Positions 31,465 to 43,545 of a DNA stretch of 64,000 nt are shown piece by piece. Source of the stretch: Cepaea nemoralis. Taxonomy: Eukaryota; Mollusca; Gastropoda; Stylommatophora; Helicidae. The notes under the pieces are model-generated. The model searched no databases and had not been told where the DNA came from. It saw only the letters and a program-made list of their open reading frames with translations. The stretch spans positions 27,501 to 91,500 of the forward strand of contig JACEFZ010004137.1 of assembly GCA_014155875.1 (NCBI GenBank), given 5' to 3'. The first letter of the stretch is position 1, and each line of letters begins with the position of its first letter. A program made the position numbers and the translations under genes.

Positions 31465-32964
31465 AATTGCTCACACCTATGAAAGCTGGCAAGGCCCCCG
31501 GTGCAGGTAACATCACAACAGAAATGATTAAAGCTTTAGAAGAATTTGGACTAGAGCAAGTCACCAGACTGATGAACACATTATATGATACTGGAGATAT
31601 ACCTCCTGAATTATGTAACTCTGTATTTATTGCAATCCCAAAGAAATCAGGATCCTTGGAATGTGATCAACATAGAACAATTAGTATAATGAGTCATATC
31701 ACAAAGATTTTGCTAAGAATTATCATGCAAAGAGTGAGGAAGAAGATACAACCTTAAATAGGGGAAGAACAATGTGGGTTTGTAGAAGGAAAGGGTACAG
31801 TAAATGCTATGAATATGCTGCGAACAGTTATTGAACGTGCTATAGAAGTAAACAAGGATATACGTCTTTGCTTTATTGACTATACAAAGGCTTTTGATAG
31901 AGTTAGACATGTCAACATGGTGGATATGCTTGCAGATCTACAAATTGATGGGAAAGACATTAGACTTATGAAGAACATATATTGGAAACAACAAGCTGCA
32001 ATAACGATTGATAATGAAGTGGGACAGTATCAGCCAATTAAGAGAGGTGTTAGGCAGGGATGTGTGATGTCTCCAGATCTTTTTTCCCTATACAGTGAAA
32101 ATATTTTCAGAAATGTAGAGGATATAAATGGAATCAGCATTGGAGGACGAAACATCAATAACATTAGATATGCAGATGATACAGTATTAATTGCAGACAA
32201 TGCGCAGGACCTGCAACAATTAGTAGATGCGGTTGTTGTACACAGTGAGCAGCTGGGGTTAGAATTAAATTGTAAAAAGACTCAGGTTATGGTCGTCACT
32301 AGGAAGGAAGAAGTGCCACAATGTAATATACAAGTAAATGGAAATATTCTTCAACAAGTGAATCGGTACAATTATCTTGGAACAGTCATAACATCTGATG
32401 GGAGATGCCTTGAAGAGATTAGAACAAGAATCGCCATGGCGAAAGTAGCCTTTAGCAAGATGAAAAACATTCTGACCAATAAAAAGATGTCAATTGAAAC
32501 GAGAAAAAGAGTGTTGAGGGGATACATAGAGCCTGTTCTTTTGTATGGATGTGAAACTTGGACAATGGGCAGTCAAGCTGAAAAACATCTGATGGCTGCA
32601 GAAATGTGGTTTCTGAGGAAAATGCAAAGAAAACCACGGACAGACAGAAAAACCAATGACCGAGTACTACAGGAGACAAATGAACATCGTAAACTGATTA
32701 GAGAAATTAGACGTAGACAGTCAAAATTATTTGGACATGTTATGAGAAGAAATGGATTGGCGAACTTGGTGACAACTGGCAAGATCGAAGGGAAGAGACC
32801 AAGAGGCAGACCGAGAGGAAAATACCTGGATGGCTTGGCCACATGGCATGGACGAGACAGGAACACTGAGCTGATCCACGACACTGGTGATCGAGTGAAA
32901 TGGCGAGTCATGACCGCCCACGCTTTCCGGCATGGCACATTGATTGATTGATTGATTGATTGAT
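31465..32964 (+). pseudogene. RTE-like LINE reverse transcriptase, one in-frame stop, (TTGA)n tail
   Basis: 5'-truncated: it opens with AGKAPGAGNITTEMIKAL (start of RT) and runs in one phase to 32951. Motifs: FIDYTKAFDRVRH (motif A), RGVRQGCVMSPDLFSLY (motif B), RYADDTVLIAD (motif C, catalytic YADD), then YLGTVITSDGRC, YIEPVLLYGCETW, MWFLRKM, FGHVMRRNG and GKRPRGRPRGKYLDG. An in-frame TAA at 31755-31757 lies just before the EEQCGFVEGKGT block and is the only interruption that I see. The end TGGCACATTGATTGATTGATTGATTGAT is a simple-repeat tail typical of RTE-like elements. The family is shared with 1-606 and 35191-35425. Confidence 0.93.
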
Positions 32965-35190
32965 ACTTTCTTTCGTGTTCTTTCATACCTTCTTTCTTTC
33001 ATGGTCTTCTTTATATGGTCTGCTGAGATTTTACCATATCTTGCTTCACATCTTCTCTGGTTTGACCTTTGTTGTTATTATTTTCGACTGTGGTCCGAGT
33101 TCGTTTTTATTCCGTCTTTGCAATTTGTGTGATTCGTATTCGATAATGTGATCGAACAGTATGAAATAGTAATGTGGACAGTTCATATAAACTACAAATG
33201 TGATCGTTAGAAATAGAAACTGTCCGAAACTAAAACGGTTACAATAGAAACATTACAATTGTGAATAGGCAAATTCTTACACCCCTGCATAACAATGTGT
33301 TATACTGTGAACATTAGATGTGTAGTTAGCAGATGTAAACAAACCGGACTATAAGTGATATTAAGGAATTAGATATTATGGTTTATGATGATAAGTTGTC
33401 AAAATATATTTGTGATTTATTAATTATAATCTGTGGTGTTACATGACATTAAGAAGTAGTAAGTATTTTAAATTAATTAGTACCGTGGTTTATAGCAGTA
33501 ATTCAGTAGTAAATAGTTATGTAAACACAGACGTTTGTAACATAATATTAGTATATATTGATTACTATTATTACAAGTTACTATTATTACAAGAGTATTA
33601 CAAGTTACTATTATTATATAAATTGAATGAACTTATGAATTATACAGTATAATTAATTTCACTTATGTTATTGTTATGATGTTAATAAATTAGCATAACT
33701 AAATAGCTGGGGGTGTAAGTAGGAACCTAGGAATATTTTTATTAACCGTGACTTTTTAATATGATTAATTACTGAAAACTATAGATTAATATGTAAGTCA
33801 AGGTTCAGAAGTTAAATATTTGCATGATAATGATTGATATTTGTTGTTTCGGAATTAATATTGTTTGATATAAAGAACTAATTCATTATTTGTGGTTGCA
33901 TGACTAAGCTTATTTAACATTACTTATTGGATTTTGGGTGTATCACCCAAGAGTGATATGTGTGATATCAAATAAATCGAAAGGGTTTCATTTCGGATCG
34001 GTGGAGTCCTTAGCGTTGACTTGTTGCTGTTGTACATTTTATAACATCCTGTCCGTAGTGTACAGCACTGGTGGGGTAACGTGGGGAAAACACTGGTTGG
34101 AATAGAAGCCATACATGACTTTTGTCAAACATTGATGGAGGGCTTCTGTCGATATATGGAGATTATCGTGTCCTTCTATGTATCGACGGGTGTATCTTCA
34201 CTATGGGAAGACAGAATTGGTATAGAAAGCTAGATCAAGTGTTCGGCTTAACCACCGTTATATGTTGTTGTGTTTTATTTTGGTTGATACTCTATGGTGG
34301 TGGATAGCGGTTCAGTTATGATCTTAGGGAACAATGGTTTATATTTTTACTTTTACCAAAGATTCTGGTGTTAAACAGAATCTAGGACAGGTAAAACTAC
34401 ATTGATGTTGACATTAAGTGAGGTGCTGTTGCTGACATGGGGTAAACTTGTCTCCTGCTCACTCCGTGGTAGCAGTGCAGATTAGTCGATATAAAGGCTA
34501 GTTTTGTAGCATGTGAATACATATCTATGGAGGCCCTATGAGTTAACGGTTTTTACAAATATTAAAATAGTTAAAGATTTTTGTTTGTTCATTGCATGTG
34601 TTACTAACATTTATTCATGGTGCCATAAAGCCATACAAGATGAGTTTAAGAGTTTATTTTAAGGATTTATTCCGCAAGGAGAATAGGTTGCTTATGGTAA
34701 AAGCAGGTGTATTGCTATATGAGTATGGTTAGGTAATTATATAGAGATTGATTGTTAAGTAATTCATTGATGAAGGACTTTTATTTTATTGTACTCATAA
34801 AATTAAATTAGAAGCGGTAATTATTATTACTATACGTACATGGCTGTTATTATTATCATTGGATATTTATTATTGATATTTAGTAATGAATATTGCGAAC
34901 TATTGATTTAAATGGAATGCAGTTTTAGTAGGGATAATATAATCACTTATTGATTGACTAAATAGTATTTGAATTATTGATTGATAGATTAGAGATAGTT
35001 AGTTAAATAATATATATATATTATAAAGATATTAATAAGTTATAAGTGACGATTATTAATATCATTGTACATTTATTGATGTATTTATTGACGGTATTTG
35101 TTGATGGATATTGTGATTTCTTAATTTAAAGGTAAGAGATTCGTATATGTACAGCATAATGTCATTTATTATTTTATTAACTAAGTAGTG
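32965..35190. other. AT-rich DNA without a recognisable gene
   Basis: Very AT-rich, with many short TTATTA/TATATT stretches. Frames are short (61-69 codons) and without motifs. It separates two copies of the same LINE 3' end, so it may be target DNA or the body of an unrecognised AT-rich element. Confidence 0.5.
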
Positions 35191-35425
35191 TAGTCAAAAT
35201 ATTTTGGACATGTTATGAGAAGAAATGGATTGGAGAACTTAGTGACAACTGGCAAGATCGAAGGGAACAGACCAAGGGGAAGACCGAGAGGAAAATACCT
35301 GGATGGCTTGGCCACATGGCATGGACGAGACAGGAACACCGAGCTTATCCACGACACTGGTGATCGAGTGAAATGGCGAGTCATGACCACCCACGCTTTC
35401 CGGCATGGCACATGATTGATTGATC
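35191..35425 (+). mobile_element. RTE-like LINE 3' end (second copy)
   Basis: Starts at FGHVMRRNGLENLVTTGKIEG and runs to the same stop region, followed by ATTGATTGATCG. It differs from 32720-32950 at only a few positions. A 5'-truncated insertion of about 230 bp. Confidence 0.9.
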
Positions 35426-37079
35426 GAGTGTAGTATTGGATTGGTTATATACAGAGTGAATTGTAACAGAAATAGTATTGTATAAAATAGGAAAAGAAAA
35501 ACATATGCGTTAGTAATCAAGATCATGGAATGCAATCACATATTTGAGTATGATGGTAATACTCAAGTCGGAAAAGCTGTAAGCGAGACGTAATTGTCTA
35601 GAACTTTACTTATGACAGCGAGATCAATCGAAAATAAGCTGGGTCAACGACACCAAAGGGGTCAATGACAAAAGAAAGAGCCACATCACATACCAGTACC
35701 CTTGAATGAGTGTGAGACATTTCCAGGATCCACGCGTACCTCCACCCAGTGTGTTAGGGCATGGTGAAGGGTGGGGATGCCTATGTTAAAACACGGATGA
35801 GGAACGCATAGGGATGTCGGGAGAGACATTGGATCCCATAGCAGTTAGACTTCAGTCCTCTTAATTGGAAAAGGAGGCTAAAGCTACACGTCGTCTTGGA
35901 GTTAGACTAGTAGGGCGTATCCGACATATAATATATTTTGTTATTGTTGTTTTGTGATGGATGTTTGCTGTATCCACTGTCTACAGAGTATTGCAGGGTG
36001 TATGGAAAAGTAAGCTGAAAAGATAAATCATACTATGACTACGATGACCTTATCGCATTGTTGTAATATGTAAGTCATTTATGAGAATCCTTGCAAATCT
36101 GAGATGAGATGGTACAATTGAGTGACAATGAAGACAGATGGAGTTGAATGTTGGTCAACACAGTAAAGCTATCAGAAACGCTAATAGCCGACAAGGTGCC
36201 GAATTGGTTCAATGTACAAGCATACCATATATACACAATTGATAATTAGAGATTATGAATTGCATTCAAGATAGTAAGAGATTCTTGTTTCGCTGATTTT
36301 CAAATTACAGTCCAAGCACAGTACCAGAGGACTGACAAGTCAAAATTGATTAAATATTAGAACCATATTATTGATTTGAATATTTACAATGTAAATTAAT
36401 AAAATTGAATTTAGAATTGTAAATGTTCTTTTTTAAAGTGCAGCGGGGTTGAATGCCATGGACCTACATCGGGTCATGGGCAACTCGGTACAGATAGTCT
36501 AGAGCTTCACGCTGTCTGGCGTGAAGATGAGAAGATTGAAAATAATTTGTCTTGCATGAAAATAGCGAGGCGTGTTGCGGAGCAAGGGACAACGGATCCC
36601 GGAGACAGTCAGTTGGGCTTGAGCCACTGTCGATTTTTTACGTGGTTCTTGGCTCCGTAGCACGGCCACAATATGTGCCGCTACATCTGTGGTTACGTTG
36701 TGTAGTTATTGTTGTAAAGTTATCGTAGGCTCTAGGTATCGTCTAAAAGTAACTTATATGAGGTGTAAACTGATATCGTGTATTGTTAAATGCCTGGAGT
36801 CAAAACGAATGTAGTAAATTCGAATTGTGTTCTGTTGTTCGGTTGAGTTACGTTGAGTTGGCTTAAAGAGTAAGCTGTTGTGAATTACGCAGCACCGGCG
36901 CTCATAAAAAATTCATGACACACCAAAGAAATGTATATTTGTCCGAGCGCCGCAACCAAAACCTCAAGCCACAAACATGCTTATCAGATTGCCAGCAACA
37001 AGTGTGATTGATTCACGAGCCTCAAAGTCAAACGAAGACAAGCATACACTCGCTGCCAGACCATATAAACAAACTTTCA
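35426..37079. other. No recognisable gene
   Basis: AT-rich, with a more GC-rich patch at 36440-36700. In that patch CTTCACGCTGTCTGGCGTGAAG forms an 8-bp perfect hairpin (about 36508-36529). No frame of note. Confidence 0.45.
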
Positions 37080-37400
37080 CTCGCTGGTAATAATGCACGT
37101 TGGGAGCAAGTCACCGGCGAATGTGTTGCATGGAAGGCACATATCAGAAATAGAATAAAGACGAAGGAGAATATGATTGCAGATAGATCATACACTGAGC
37201 GCATGAGACATAAGATGGTATGTGATGGTGAAAATAACCATGTGTTTACATGCATCCACTGTGGATGAACATTTACAGCGCGAATTGACTTTATCAGTCA
37301 CATTCGCTACCGCCATGTGTTGTAGTTATTATGCCTTTTTTGAAGCACAATGTAACAATCTATCGTCTGTCAAGACGACAAGGTGCCAAAGATATAGTTG
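37080..37400 (+). mobile_element. LINE 3' end with C2H2 finger (5'-truncated copy)
   Basis: The end of the family at 28854-31165: NNARWEQVTGECVAWKAHIRNRIKTKE, then FTCIHCG, a TGA directly after, then TFTARIDFISHIRYRH in phase. A stop therefore splits the finger itself. The 3' UTR block CTATCGTCTGTCAAGACG follows. Confidence 0.85.
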
Positions 37401-38035
37401 TGAACATCTCTGTAGTGGGATTCCTGTACTACTTGGTACATATCGCTTTATCTTTCCATCCACTGATTGCCATTCCGTTTTATTTGTGTGGTGCGCATTG
37501 ATCCACGTTTCATCCAAATATACTATGTCATAATTTTATTTGCACATTTTCTTTATTTCACGTAGGTATGGCTTTTCATGGCTCCTAAATGCGGTTGCTC
37601 GCAAATGATATTTCTACCCCCTTGTACTTTCTAAACATGAAGCCTAATGTCCATATATTTTTCCACAAAGTTGTTTTGAATAGTTCTATGTCATTGTTCT
37701 TTCTCAACCAAACCTAAGTTTTCTTACAATCACTTTGGTATCCAATATTTATTACAATAGCTTATCAAAGCTGTCTATAATTACCTTTCTATCTACCGTT
37801 TGCTTATTGCGTGGTGGTTTCATTGCAGATTCATGCACCTGTCGACGAAATGACCGTTTACTCAAACAAAAACGTAAGCATAGTCTCGGGATTTGTAATA
37901 GAATGAAAGAGTTTCCTGCGATCAGTTTCTTGACAAAAGTATGTGTAAAACTTCATAGCGATGCCTTTAAGTGTACAAAATGTCAAATTCAATTCCATTC
38001 AACAATATTCAAATGTTATCGATAAATGGTAAGAT
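37401..38035. other. No recognisable gene
   Basis: AT-rich sequence between the LINE end and the mariner. The 96-codon frame at 37735-38025 has five Cys (SCTCRR, CVKL, KCTKCQ) but matches nothing that I know. Confidence 0.4.
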
Positions 38036-39335
38036 ATTATAGGGGCGTTCATTTGAAACCCGTTCCAATGGCTTTATTACAAAAGCATGAAAGAAACATT
38101 AACAGATGTGGTAGAATTAAACAAAGCATTCATTTTGAATGAATTATGCACTATAAGTTGGTCAGAAGAAGTCGCCGTAGGTATTCAAGTCAAGCATCCC
38201 ATTGCATTGTTAGGCGGCGAATGCCGTCCGCAAAAAAAAAAGGATTGTGGTTGCTCACTGAACCAAGTGTTTACCGCGTTCATTACGTCTGCATCTGTGT
38301 GAAATCGCTGCCCCTTGAGAGCTTTTTATTTAGAGATCCAACAAATGAAAATTAAATCAGGCTGGATGTTGCAGAATTTCCCACTTCTTCCTTGCTAATG
38401 CTTCCTGCACAATCTTTGCGACATGCAGATGAGCATTATCGTATAACAAAATAACACCGCGAGAAAGCAAACCGGGTCGTTTGTTCTTGATGGCTTTTTG
38501 CAGCTTGTCTAGTGTTTACAAGTAGTAACTTGTATTTTTTGGATTTTCGTGATCCAGCATGCTTCCATTGCATGCTCTCTCTGTTGCTGCTCGGCTCAAA
38601 GTGATGACACTATGCACTATGCGGAAGAGAAATGCATCACCATCCACTCTGTAAAGCAAGCTAGTGGTTCAAACACCACCCCATACGTTTCTCTTTTTGG
38701 TGGTCGGTCAACATCTGCGGTGCCCACTGTGAACACACCTTCCGATATTGCAGTTTCTTACGAACGACCTTTTGAATTGTCTCAGTTGACACATCAAATT
38801 CTTTCTTTAGCGAACGTATGCTTCAACAACGGTTCATCTATACTGCTGCGTCAATTTTTGCGATGTTTTTTTTTTCTGTTGCAACAATATGCGCTTGATC
38901 CGGCCGTCGAAGATCTGTCGTGAACTGACGTCCTTTCCGAAACATTCGTGCCCAGTTTGTCACTGTTGTCTTCGACACACATTTGCTACCGTAATGTCGA
39001 TGAATGTCCACTGGTCGACATCCTTCAAATGAAAGAAACTGAATCATCGTTCTTTGAGCTTCTTTGGACTGGATTTTGGATCAATCCGGCCATTTTCTCA
39101 ACGGTCAGGAACAGAACCTATGCATCATGGTACGGATTCTTTGGACGGAGTTTGGATCAATCCGGCCCTTTTCTCAACGGTCAAAAACAGAACCTATGCA
39201 TCATGGTACGATAAGCACTTGTTCTTTTATTCATTGGTCAGTACTTATCACATGACTGTGACATGATCATGTTCAACGTACGCCATTACGCGCTGTGCGG
39301 CACGAACGGGTCTCAAATGAACGCCCCTTATATAA
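38036..39335 (-). mobile_element. Decayed mariner transposon
   Basis: About 1.3 kb, the usual mariner length. It has inverted ends AGGGGCGTTCATTTGA at 38040-38055 and the complement TCAAATGAACGCCCCT near 39312-39327, in TA-rich flanks (TTATA on both sides). The minus strand encodes transposase pieces. The N-terminal helix-turn-helix gives FLSFEGCRPVDIHRHYGSKCVSKTTVTNW and ARMFRKGR; the centre gives KVCSQWAPQMLTDHQKE and SWCHHFEPSS-like sequence; YFVI- and D-containing catalytic stretches are broken. Multiple frame breaks, plus a 76-bp direct duplication near the N-terminal end (39064-39215), make it inactive. Confidence 0.9.
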
Positions 39336-39363
39336 AATAATAACGTTTCACGGAAGCGCCTAC

Positions 39364-39509
39364 AGGGTGTATTTTTAAGGACAGTGGTGTTTTTGAAAAT
39401 ATTGCCGTTCCAAGTTTTGTATGTACCTTTCATGTTGCATAAGTTCACAGAGGGTAAACTTGAAACGGAAATATTTTCACAAATTCCACAATCATGAAAA
39501 ATACACCCT
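39364..39509. mobile_element. 146-bp fold-back MITE
   Basis: Ends AGGGTGTATTTTT and AAAAATACACCCT are perfect inverted repeats. The similarity of the two arms continues imperfectly for about 55 bp each (TGG, GAAAATATT and CCGTT blocks), leaving a loop of about 36 bp. No coding capacity. It sits 30 bp from the mariner end but has different termini, so it is a separate element. Superfamily not determined; no clear target duplication. Confidence 0.8.
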
Positions 39510-40743
39510 AAACTATTGGTAGAATTATTGGCGCCACCCATGAACACATCCGTTCCACTATGTGACGCGCTTCTCATTAGGAAATTCACTTGCACCACGG
39601 ACAATATTCATTATTGAACACTAATGTTTCTATGTGAAGATGTAATACATCTCATAATATACACTTCATCTCTGACCAGTAAATTATATACCGCATATAA
39701 ACAAACATTACGATCTGCTAAAACAAAAAATCTAGAACAAGATCAAGATGGGGCAAGATGGACGTTCCTTCTCTCCGCCCGTTAGGCGAAATGTATATTT
39801 TCTTGTAGTTTTTTGTGTTCCGGCAGTGGAATGCCTCAACGGTTTCAAGTGATCAACGTATTTATGTTACAATCAAGAAGAAAAGATGTCAGAGGTTCCT
39901 AGGGGTAAGATGGTTGCAAACCTTTTCGTCCGTTAGGGCGAACATTGTTTTGTGTTTCTTCCGACAAAGAAAAGGCATCAACACAGGCTCACAGCTGGAA
40001 GATACCCCTCTTACATTGAGGCTGTCACATCCCCACACAGGACAAGATGGTTTAAGCTGCATCTGGAACACTAAGCACTTTTGTTTTCTTCATAGTAGCA
40101 CGGGATAACGCAGGAAACATCTGTTGTAACACGTCTGAATTCCTTATAGATGCGAACACAGTGGCATTATATATAAACAATTTTATCACTGAATGAGCTC
40201 TGGCAGCTGGAGTGTGGTCCATGTATGTCGTTGGAGGTAGATATGTAGCATTACAGCAGTTTATAGCACAGATATCGGATGACAGCTCAACGAGGTGTCG
40301 TGCCAAAATGGCTGTGGATGGTGACTCCAGGAACGGGGAAAACTGCCTTCACTGGTGATGATACCATTCTGGATATGTACACAGACCCAAAGACACGCTC
40401 GAATGTCTATTATACTCCCCGCGATGCTGTGAAGGGTCTACTGGTCTGGCACGCAGCTTTTAACTAATCTTATCTCAAAGACATAGTACCAGCTCTGTGT
40501 GTTGCCAACGTCTGAAGCTTCAGAATGAGATCTGACACTGTCCACATAAGCAGAGATAACATAACTGTGTCACGACATAATTTGTGTAAATCTCTTATGT
40601 TGACAAAACAGACACACTAATCTTGGAATTCCTACTGGAACTTCAAGTGTCAAAAGTTCCTTGTATATTTTACGAGAATGTTCCAGCAACGTTTACTTAC
40701 GGTAACATTTTACTGACATTAGTTATTTAAAAAAAATAAATTA
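39510..40743. other. No recognisable gene
   Basis: The block CGTCCGTTAGGGCGAA at about 39926 has an approximate earlier copy at about 39776. Short frames only. Confidence 0.45.
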
Positions 40744-40985
40744 AGTTGCATGTCCTTCACAGGACGTAGCAGTCAACCACGGATTTTCGCTGTTCGCGAT
40801 TCCTGGGCAAATGTTACGTTCAGTAGTTTGCCATTGCTTTCTGAACGACCGGCTCCTATACCTTTTTCGAAAAAAAACATGCACCGCTGTGTTTCGAACC
40901 CGGGTATACAGGCTCACAAACCGCGTTCTCAAGTCCTTAGCCACAGAGACCGGTTGACACTAGTTACTTGTCAGTATATCTATCT
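40744..40985 (-). mobile_element. tRNA-derived SINE (family 2), most complete copy
   Basis: Minus strand head: TCTGTGGCTAAGGACTTGAGA (A-box region), then CCCGGGTTCGAAACACAGC (B-box region). The tRNA-unrelated body follows, and the tail near 40744 contains ATGTCCTTCACAGGACGT. Related copies lie at 11265-11490 and 13026-13147. Confidence 0.8.
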
Positions 40986-41412
40986 ACCCTTCCCTGCTGT
41001 CAATCAGGTGTTTGTTAGGTGCCCATCTGAGATTTATGTCTGTAAACATGAGAAACATATTTCATGTGAAAATGAATATGAATCCCAACCTTATCGCTAT
41101 TAGGGAAGAGGCGCTGGAACCTCTTGCTCCCGGGTAGACTGGGTCCGTTTGCTATTACAGCGGCCCATCTAGGAGATGTAAAACTCGGATTATAAACCCC
41201 TAAGTTTAAGGTCGACCTACGTGCCGAGGACTGAATGGCCACAGGTGAGCTGGTCGTGAACGTGGAACGTCTGGTATGCGGGCGGGGTGGCGCCAGGCGT
41301 ATGGACTCCTAAGGGACATCCCCTGTCCCTTCCCTAGCAGGCAGGCTCTACTAGGGCGGCCGATTATTTCATGCCGTCGTATCTAACCAACAATTAATAA
41401 TGCAAAGAAGTA
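40986..41412 (+). other. Probable 5' region of the I-type LINE
   Basis: GC-richer than its surroundings and directly upstream of the LINE endonuclease frame. No own motif. Assigned by position only. Confidence 0.4.
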
Positions 41413-42440
41413 ATGCACGGAGTACGTGCTTTGTGCTCGATACCTTTGACAACAGCCAGCGAGGAGAGAATGAAGCGGAGAAGAAGGGGTAGTGGAGAGG
41501 GGAGAAGGAAAAGGAAGAAGAGGGCTGGAGTCAGAAGGGGTAGAAGGAAAACGGATCGGTTGGGACTCAAAAATGTGCGGGTTGGGTATTGGAATTGCCG
41601 CAGTGCAAAGTAACGAGGACCAATACTGGAGAAACTGGTCTGCGATGTCGATGTCCTGATGCTACAAGACCTGAATTCGAGTTCTTTTAAAAGCCCTGGC
41701 TACACATGTTACATCAACCCAACTGGGCAGGGAAGACATGGGCAGGCTCTGGTGGTCAAGGACGGTTTACAGCATTCAATACTGGATATGAGTGGGTGGG
41801 GTCAAGAGAGTAAAGAGGTGCAGGGAATGCGGATACAAATCGGCCGATACAGCTGGTACCTGATAAATGTATATGTAAGAGGGGAATCTTGCATAAGCAG
41901 AGAGAGTTGGGACTGGTTGAAAGGTTCAGTGGACACCCCAGATACCAGGTATCTGATATGTGGTGACTTCAACGCCCGCGCCAAGGAATGGGACAGGTCG
42001 GGAGAGAACAGACAGGGTACTGCTCTTGCTGAGGCCTTGCTTGAGATGGATGTAGTCTGTCTAAATGACGGTACACCCACTAGGCTAGCAATGAGACCGG
42101 GGGACACTGACACGGCCGTCGACCTGGCGCTTGTATCCCAAGAGGCGGCATCAGATATAAAATGGAGCGTCCTTGGTGACCATGGAAGTGACCACCTCAC
42201 CTGTTCTGTGCTGATACCTAAGTCTAGCACAGTTAGGCCTATAAGAGCTCGCAGGGTATTCAGTTATGATCGCGACCACTCTTCGCTCTTGGGGCGCCTA
42301 AGATCACAGAGAAGATCTAAACCAACAAGTCGAATCTTTACTCAGCCACCATGGTGGACACCAGAGGTCGAGAATTCATGGAGGGAAAAGAGGGCGGCCA
42401 TAAGGAATTGGCAGAGGGTGCCAATACATACCCGCAAAAA
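41413..42440 (+). pseudogene. I-type LINE: basic N-terminus and APE endonuclease
   Basis: A strongly basic leader (RRRRGSGEGRRKRKKRAG) precedes VGYWNCRSAK, where the frame is broken by TAA at 41611-41613. It continues in phase: DVLMLQDLN (the catalytic Glu position reads D), GQALVVKDG, YLINVYVRG, YLICGDFNARAKEWD (catalytic Asp/Asn), DTAVDLALVS and VLGDHGSDHLTCSV (catalytic Asp-His). A frameshift near 42436 ends this phase. The endonuclease would nick the target in LINE integration. Confidence 0.88.
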
Positions 42441-43255
42441 ATTCCGTTGACACAGAATTGGAAGAGGCTGAAATATAGAAAAGTAAAGGTGCAGGATTTC
42501 AAACTCCAGGCAGCAGAGGCAAAGAGGATTAAGTGGAAACAGTTTATCAATGAAGTCGGTGGGGATGTGACATTCGGAAAATTCTGGAGGCTGCTCCGGC
42601 AGATGAAGAGACAAGTGATGCCTGGTACACATGACACCGTTTATGATGATAACAACCGTCCTATGACAACGGACAAGGACAAAGGGGAGACTTTACTTGC
42701 TCGATTTTTAAAACAGAGGGATCAGTAAGATAGGGCTATTAGAGATAACGTCAGAGAAGCCTTGTCACGGGTCACTAGGAAGGAGGACTGTGAGATTAAA
42801 GTGGAGGACATTAAACGGGTACTGAAGCGGGCTAAAGACACAGCGCCAGGTCCAGATGGGGTGAGATACTTCCATATGAGGAACGTAAATGATGGGGACT
42901 TGGAGGAGATGGCTCTTTGTTTTAACCTAAGCATCAATACTGCGGAAATACCCCACGATTGGCTGCATAGCTACCTGGTCCCACTCCCACAGCCAGGTAA
43001 GGACCATTCCAGACTTAATGGATACCGAATCATAACCCTGCAAAACACGTATAGCAGAGTCCTCGAAGAGATAGTAGCACACAGGCTCCAGCAACATTTG
43101 GAAAGTCGGAATCTGTTTCCCCAAGGACTCGGGAGCTACCGGCGTGGAAAGGACACCTGGGCTAATGCTGCAACTTTTTCATTTGATATCTACGAGGGCT
43201 TCCATGATAAACAAAGACAGTGGCGGTAGCTCTTAACCTGGAAAATGCGTATAAC
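42441..43255 (+). pseudogene. I-type LINE: N-terminal part of reverse transcriptase, cut by Polinton
   Basis: After the frameshift comes the linker (QDFKLQAAEAKRIKWKQFINEVGGD, FGKFWRLLRQMK). An in-frame TAA at 42726-42728 follows, then AKDTAPGPDGVRYFHMRN (RT1), WLHSYLVPLPQPGKD, NGYRIITLQNTYSRVLEEIVAHRL and FPQGLGSYRRGKDT. The sequence then reads VALNLENAYN, where motif A should stand, and stops at 43255, directly at the AGTAGTAT end of the Polinton. The rest of the LINE is not found on the right side within this window. Confidence 0.88.
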
Positions 43256-43545
43256 AGTAGTATGTCAGGTCCTAACTACTTAGCATTTAGGATCTGAATC
43301 CTTCGTGGTGACGTCATTTTTTACTATACGAAAGGTATACCTCCATATTGATGACGTCACCAAACCGGATCCTTTTCGGACCACATTTTTTTCAAAAATT
43401 GGCGGGTATTTTCTTGGGTCTGGGTGACCACTTCCGGTTGTCACTTTCAGTCCCCGGGCGGTGGGGCGGCGGTGGCGACAGCGACGGGGCGGCGGTAGGT
43501 CCCATAAAATACTTGTCGTAGGTGTGTAGGTGTTTATTATTAGTC
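43256..43545 (+). promoter_or_regulatory. Polinton copy 2 left terminal repeat and ATPase promoter region
   Basis: Starts AGTAGTAT, with TGACGTCA palindromes beginning at 43309 and near 43342 (CREB/ATF-type sites). ATTGGCGGG and CTTCCGGTTGTCA blocks are shared with the copy 1 end at 13148. A GC-rich CGG-repeat stretch (43455-43497) is followed by CATAAAATA (43503-43511), a TATA-like box 35 bp ahead of the ATPase ATG at 43546. Confidence 0.7.

Noticed and set aside
36508..36529. Hairpin CTTCACGC / GCGTGAAG as a histone-type 3' processing stem
   Set aside because: No histone coding sequence nearby and the stem sequence does not match the histone consensus.
37735..38025. 96-codon Cys-containing ORF as a host gene
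   Set aside because: Cys spacing fits no zinc-binding family, and the frame lies in AT-rich filler between two elements.
39776..39941. Repeated CCGTTAGG(G)CGAA as a transposon end pair
   Set aside because: Direct, not inverted, and short; no element structure around it.
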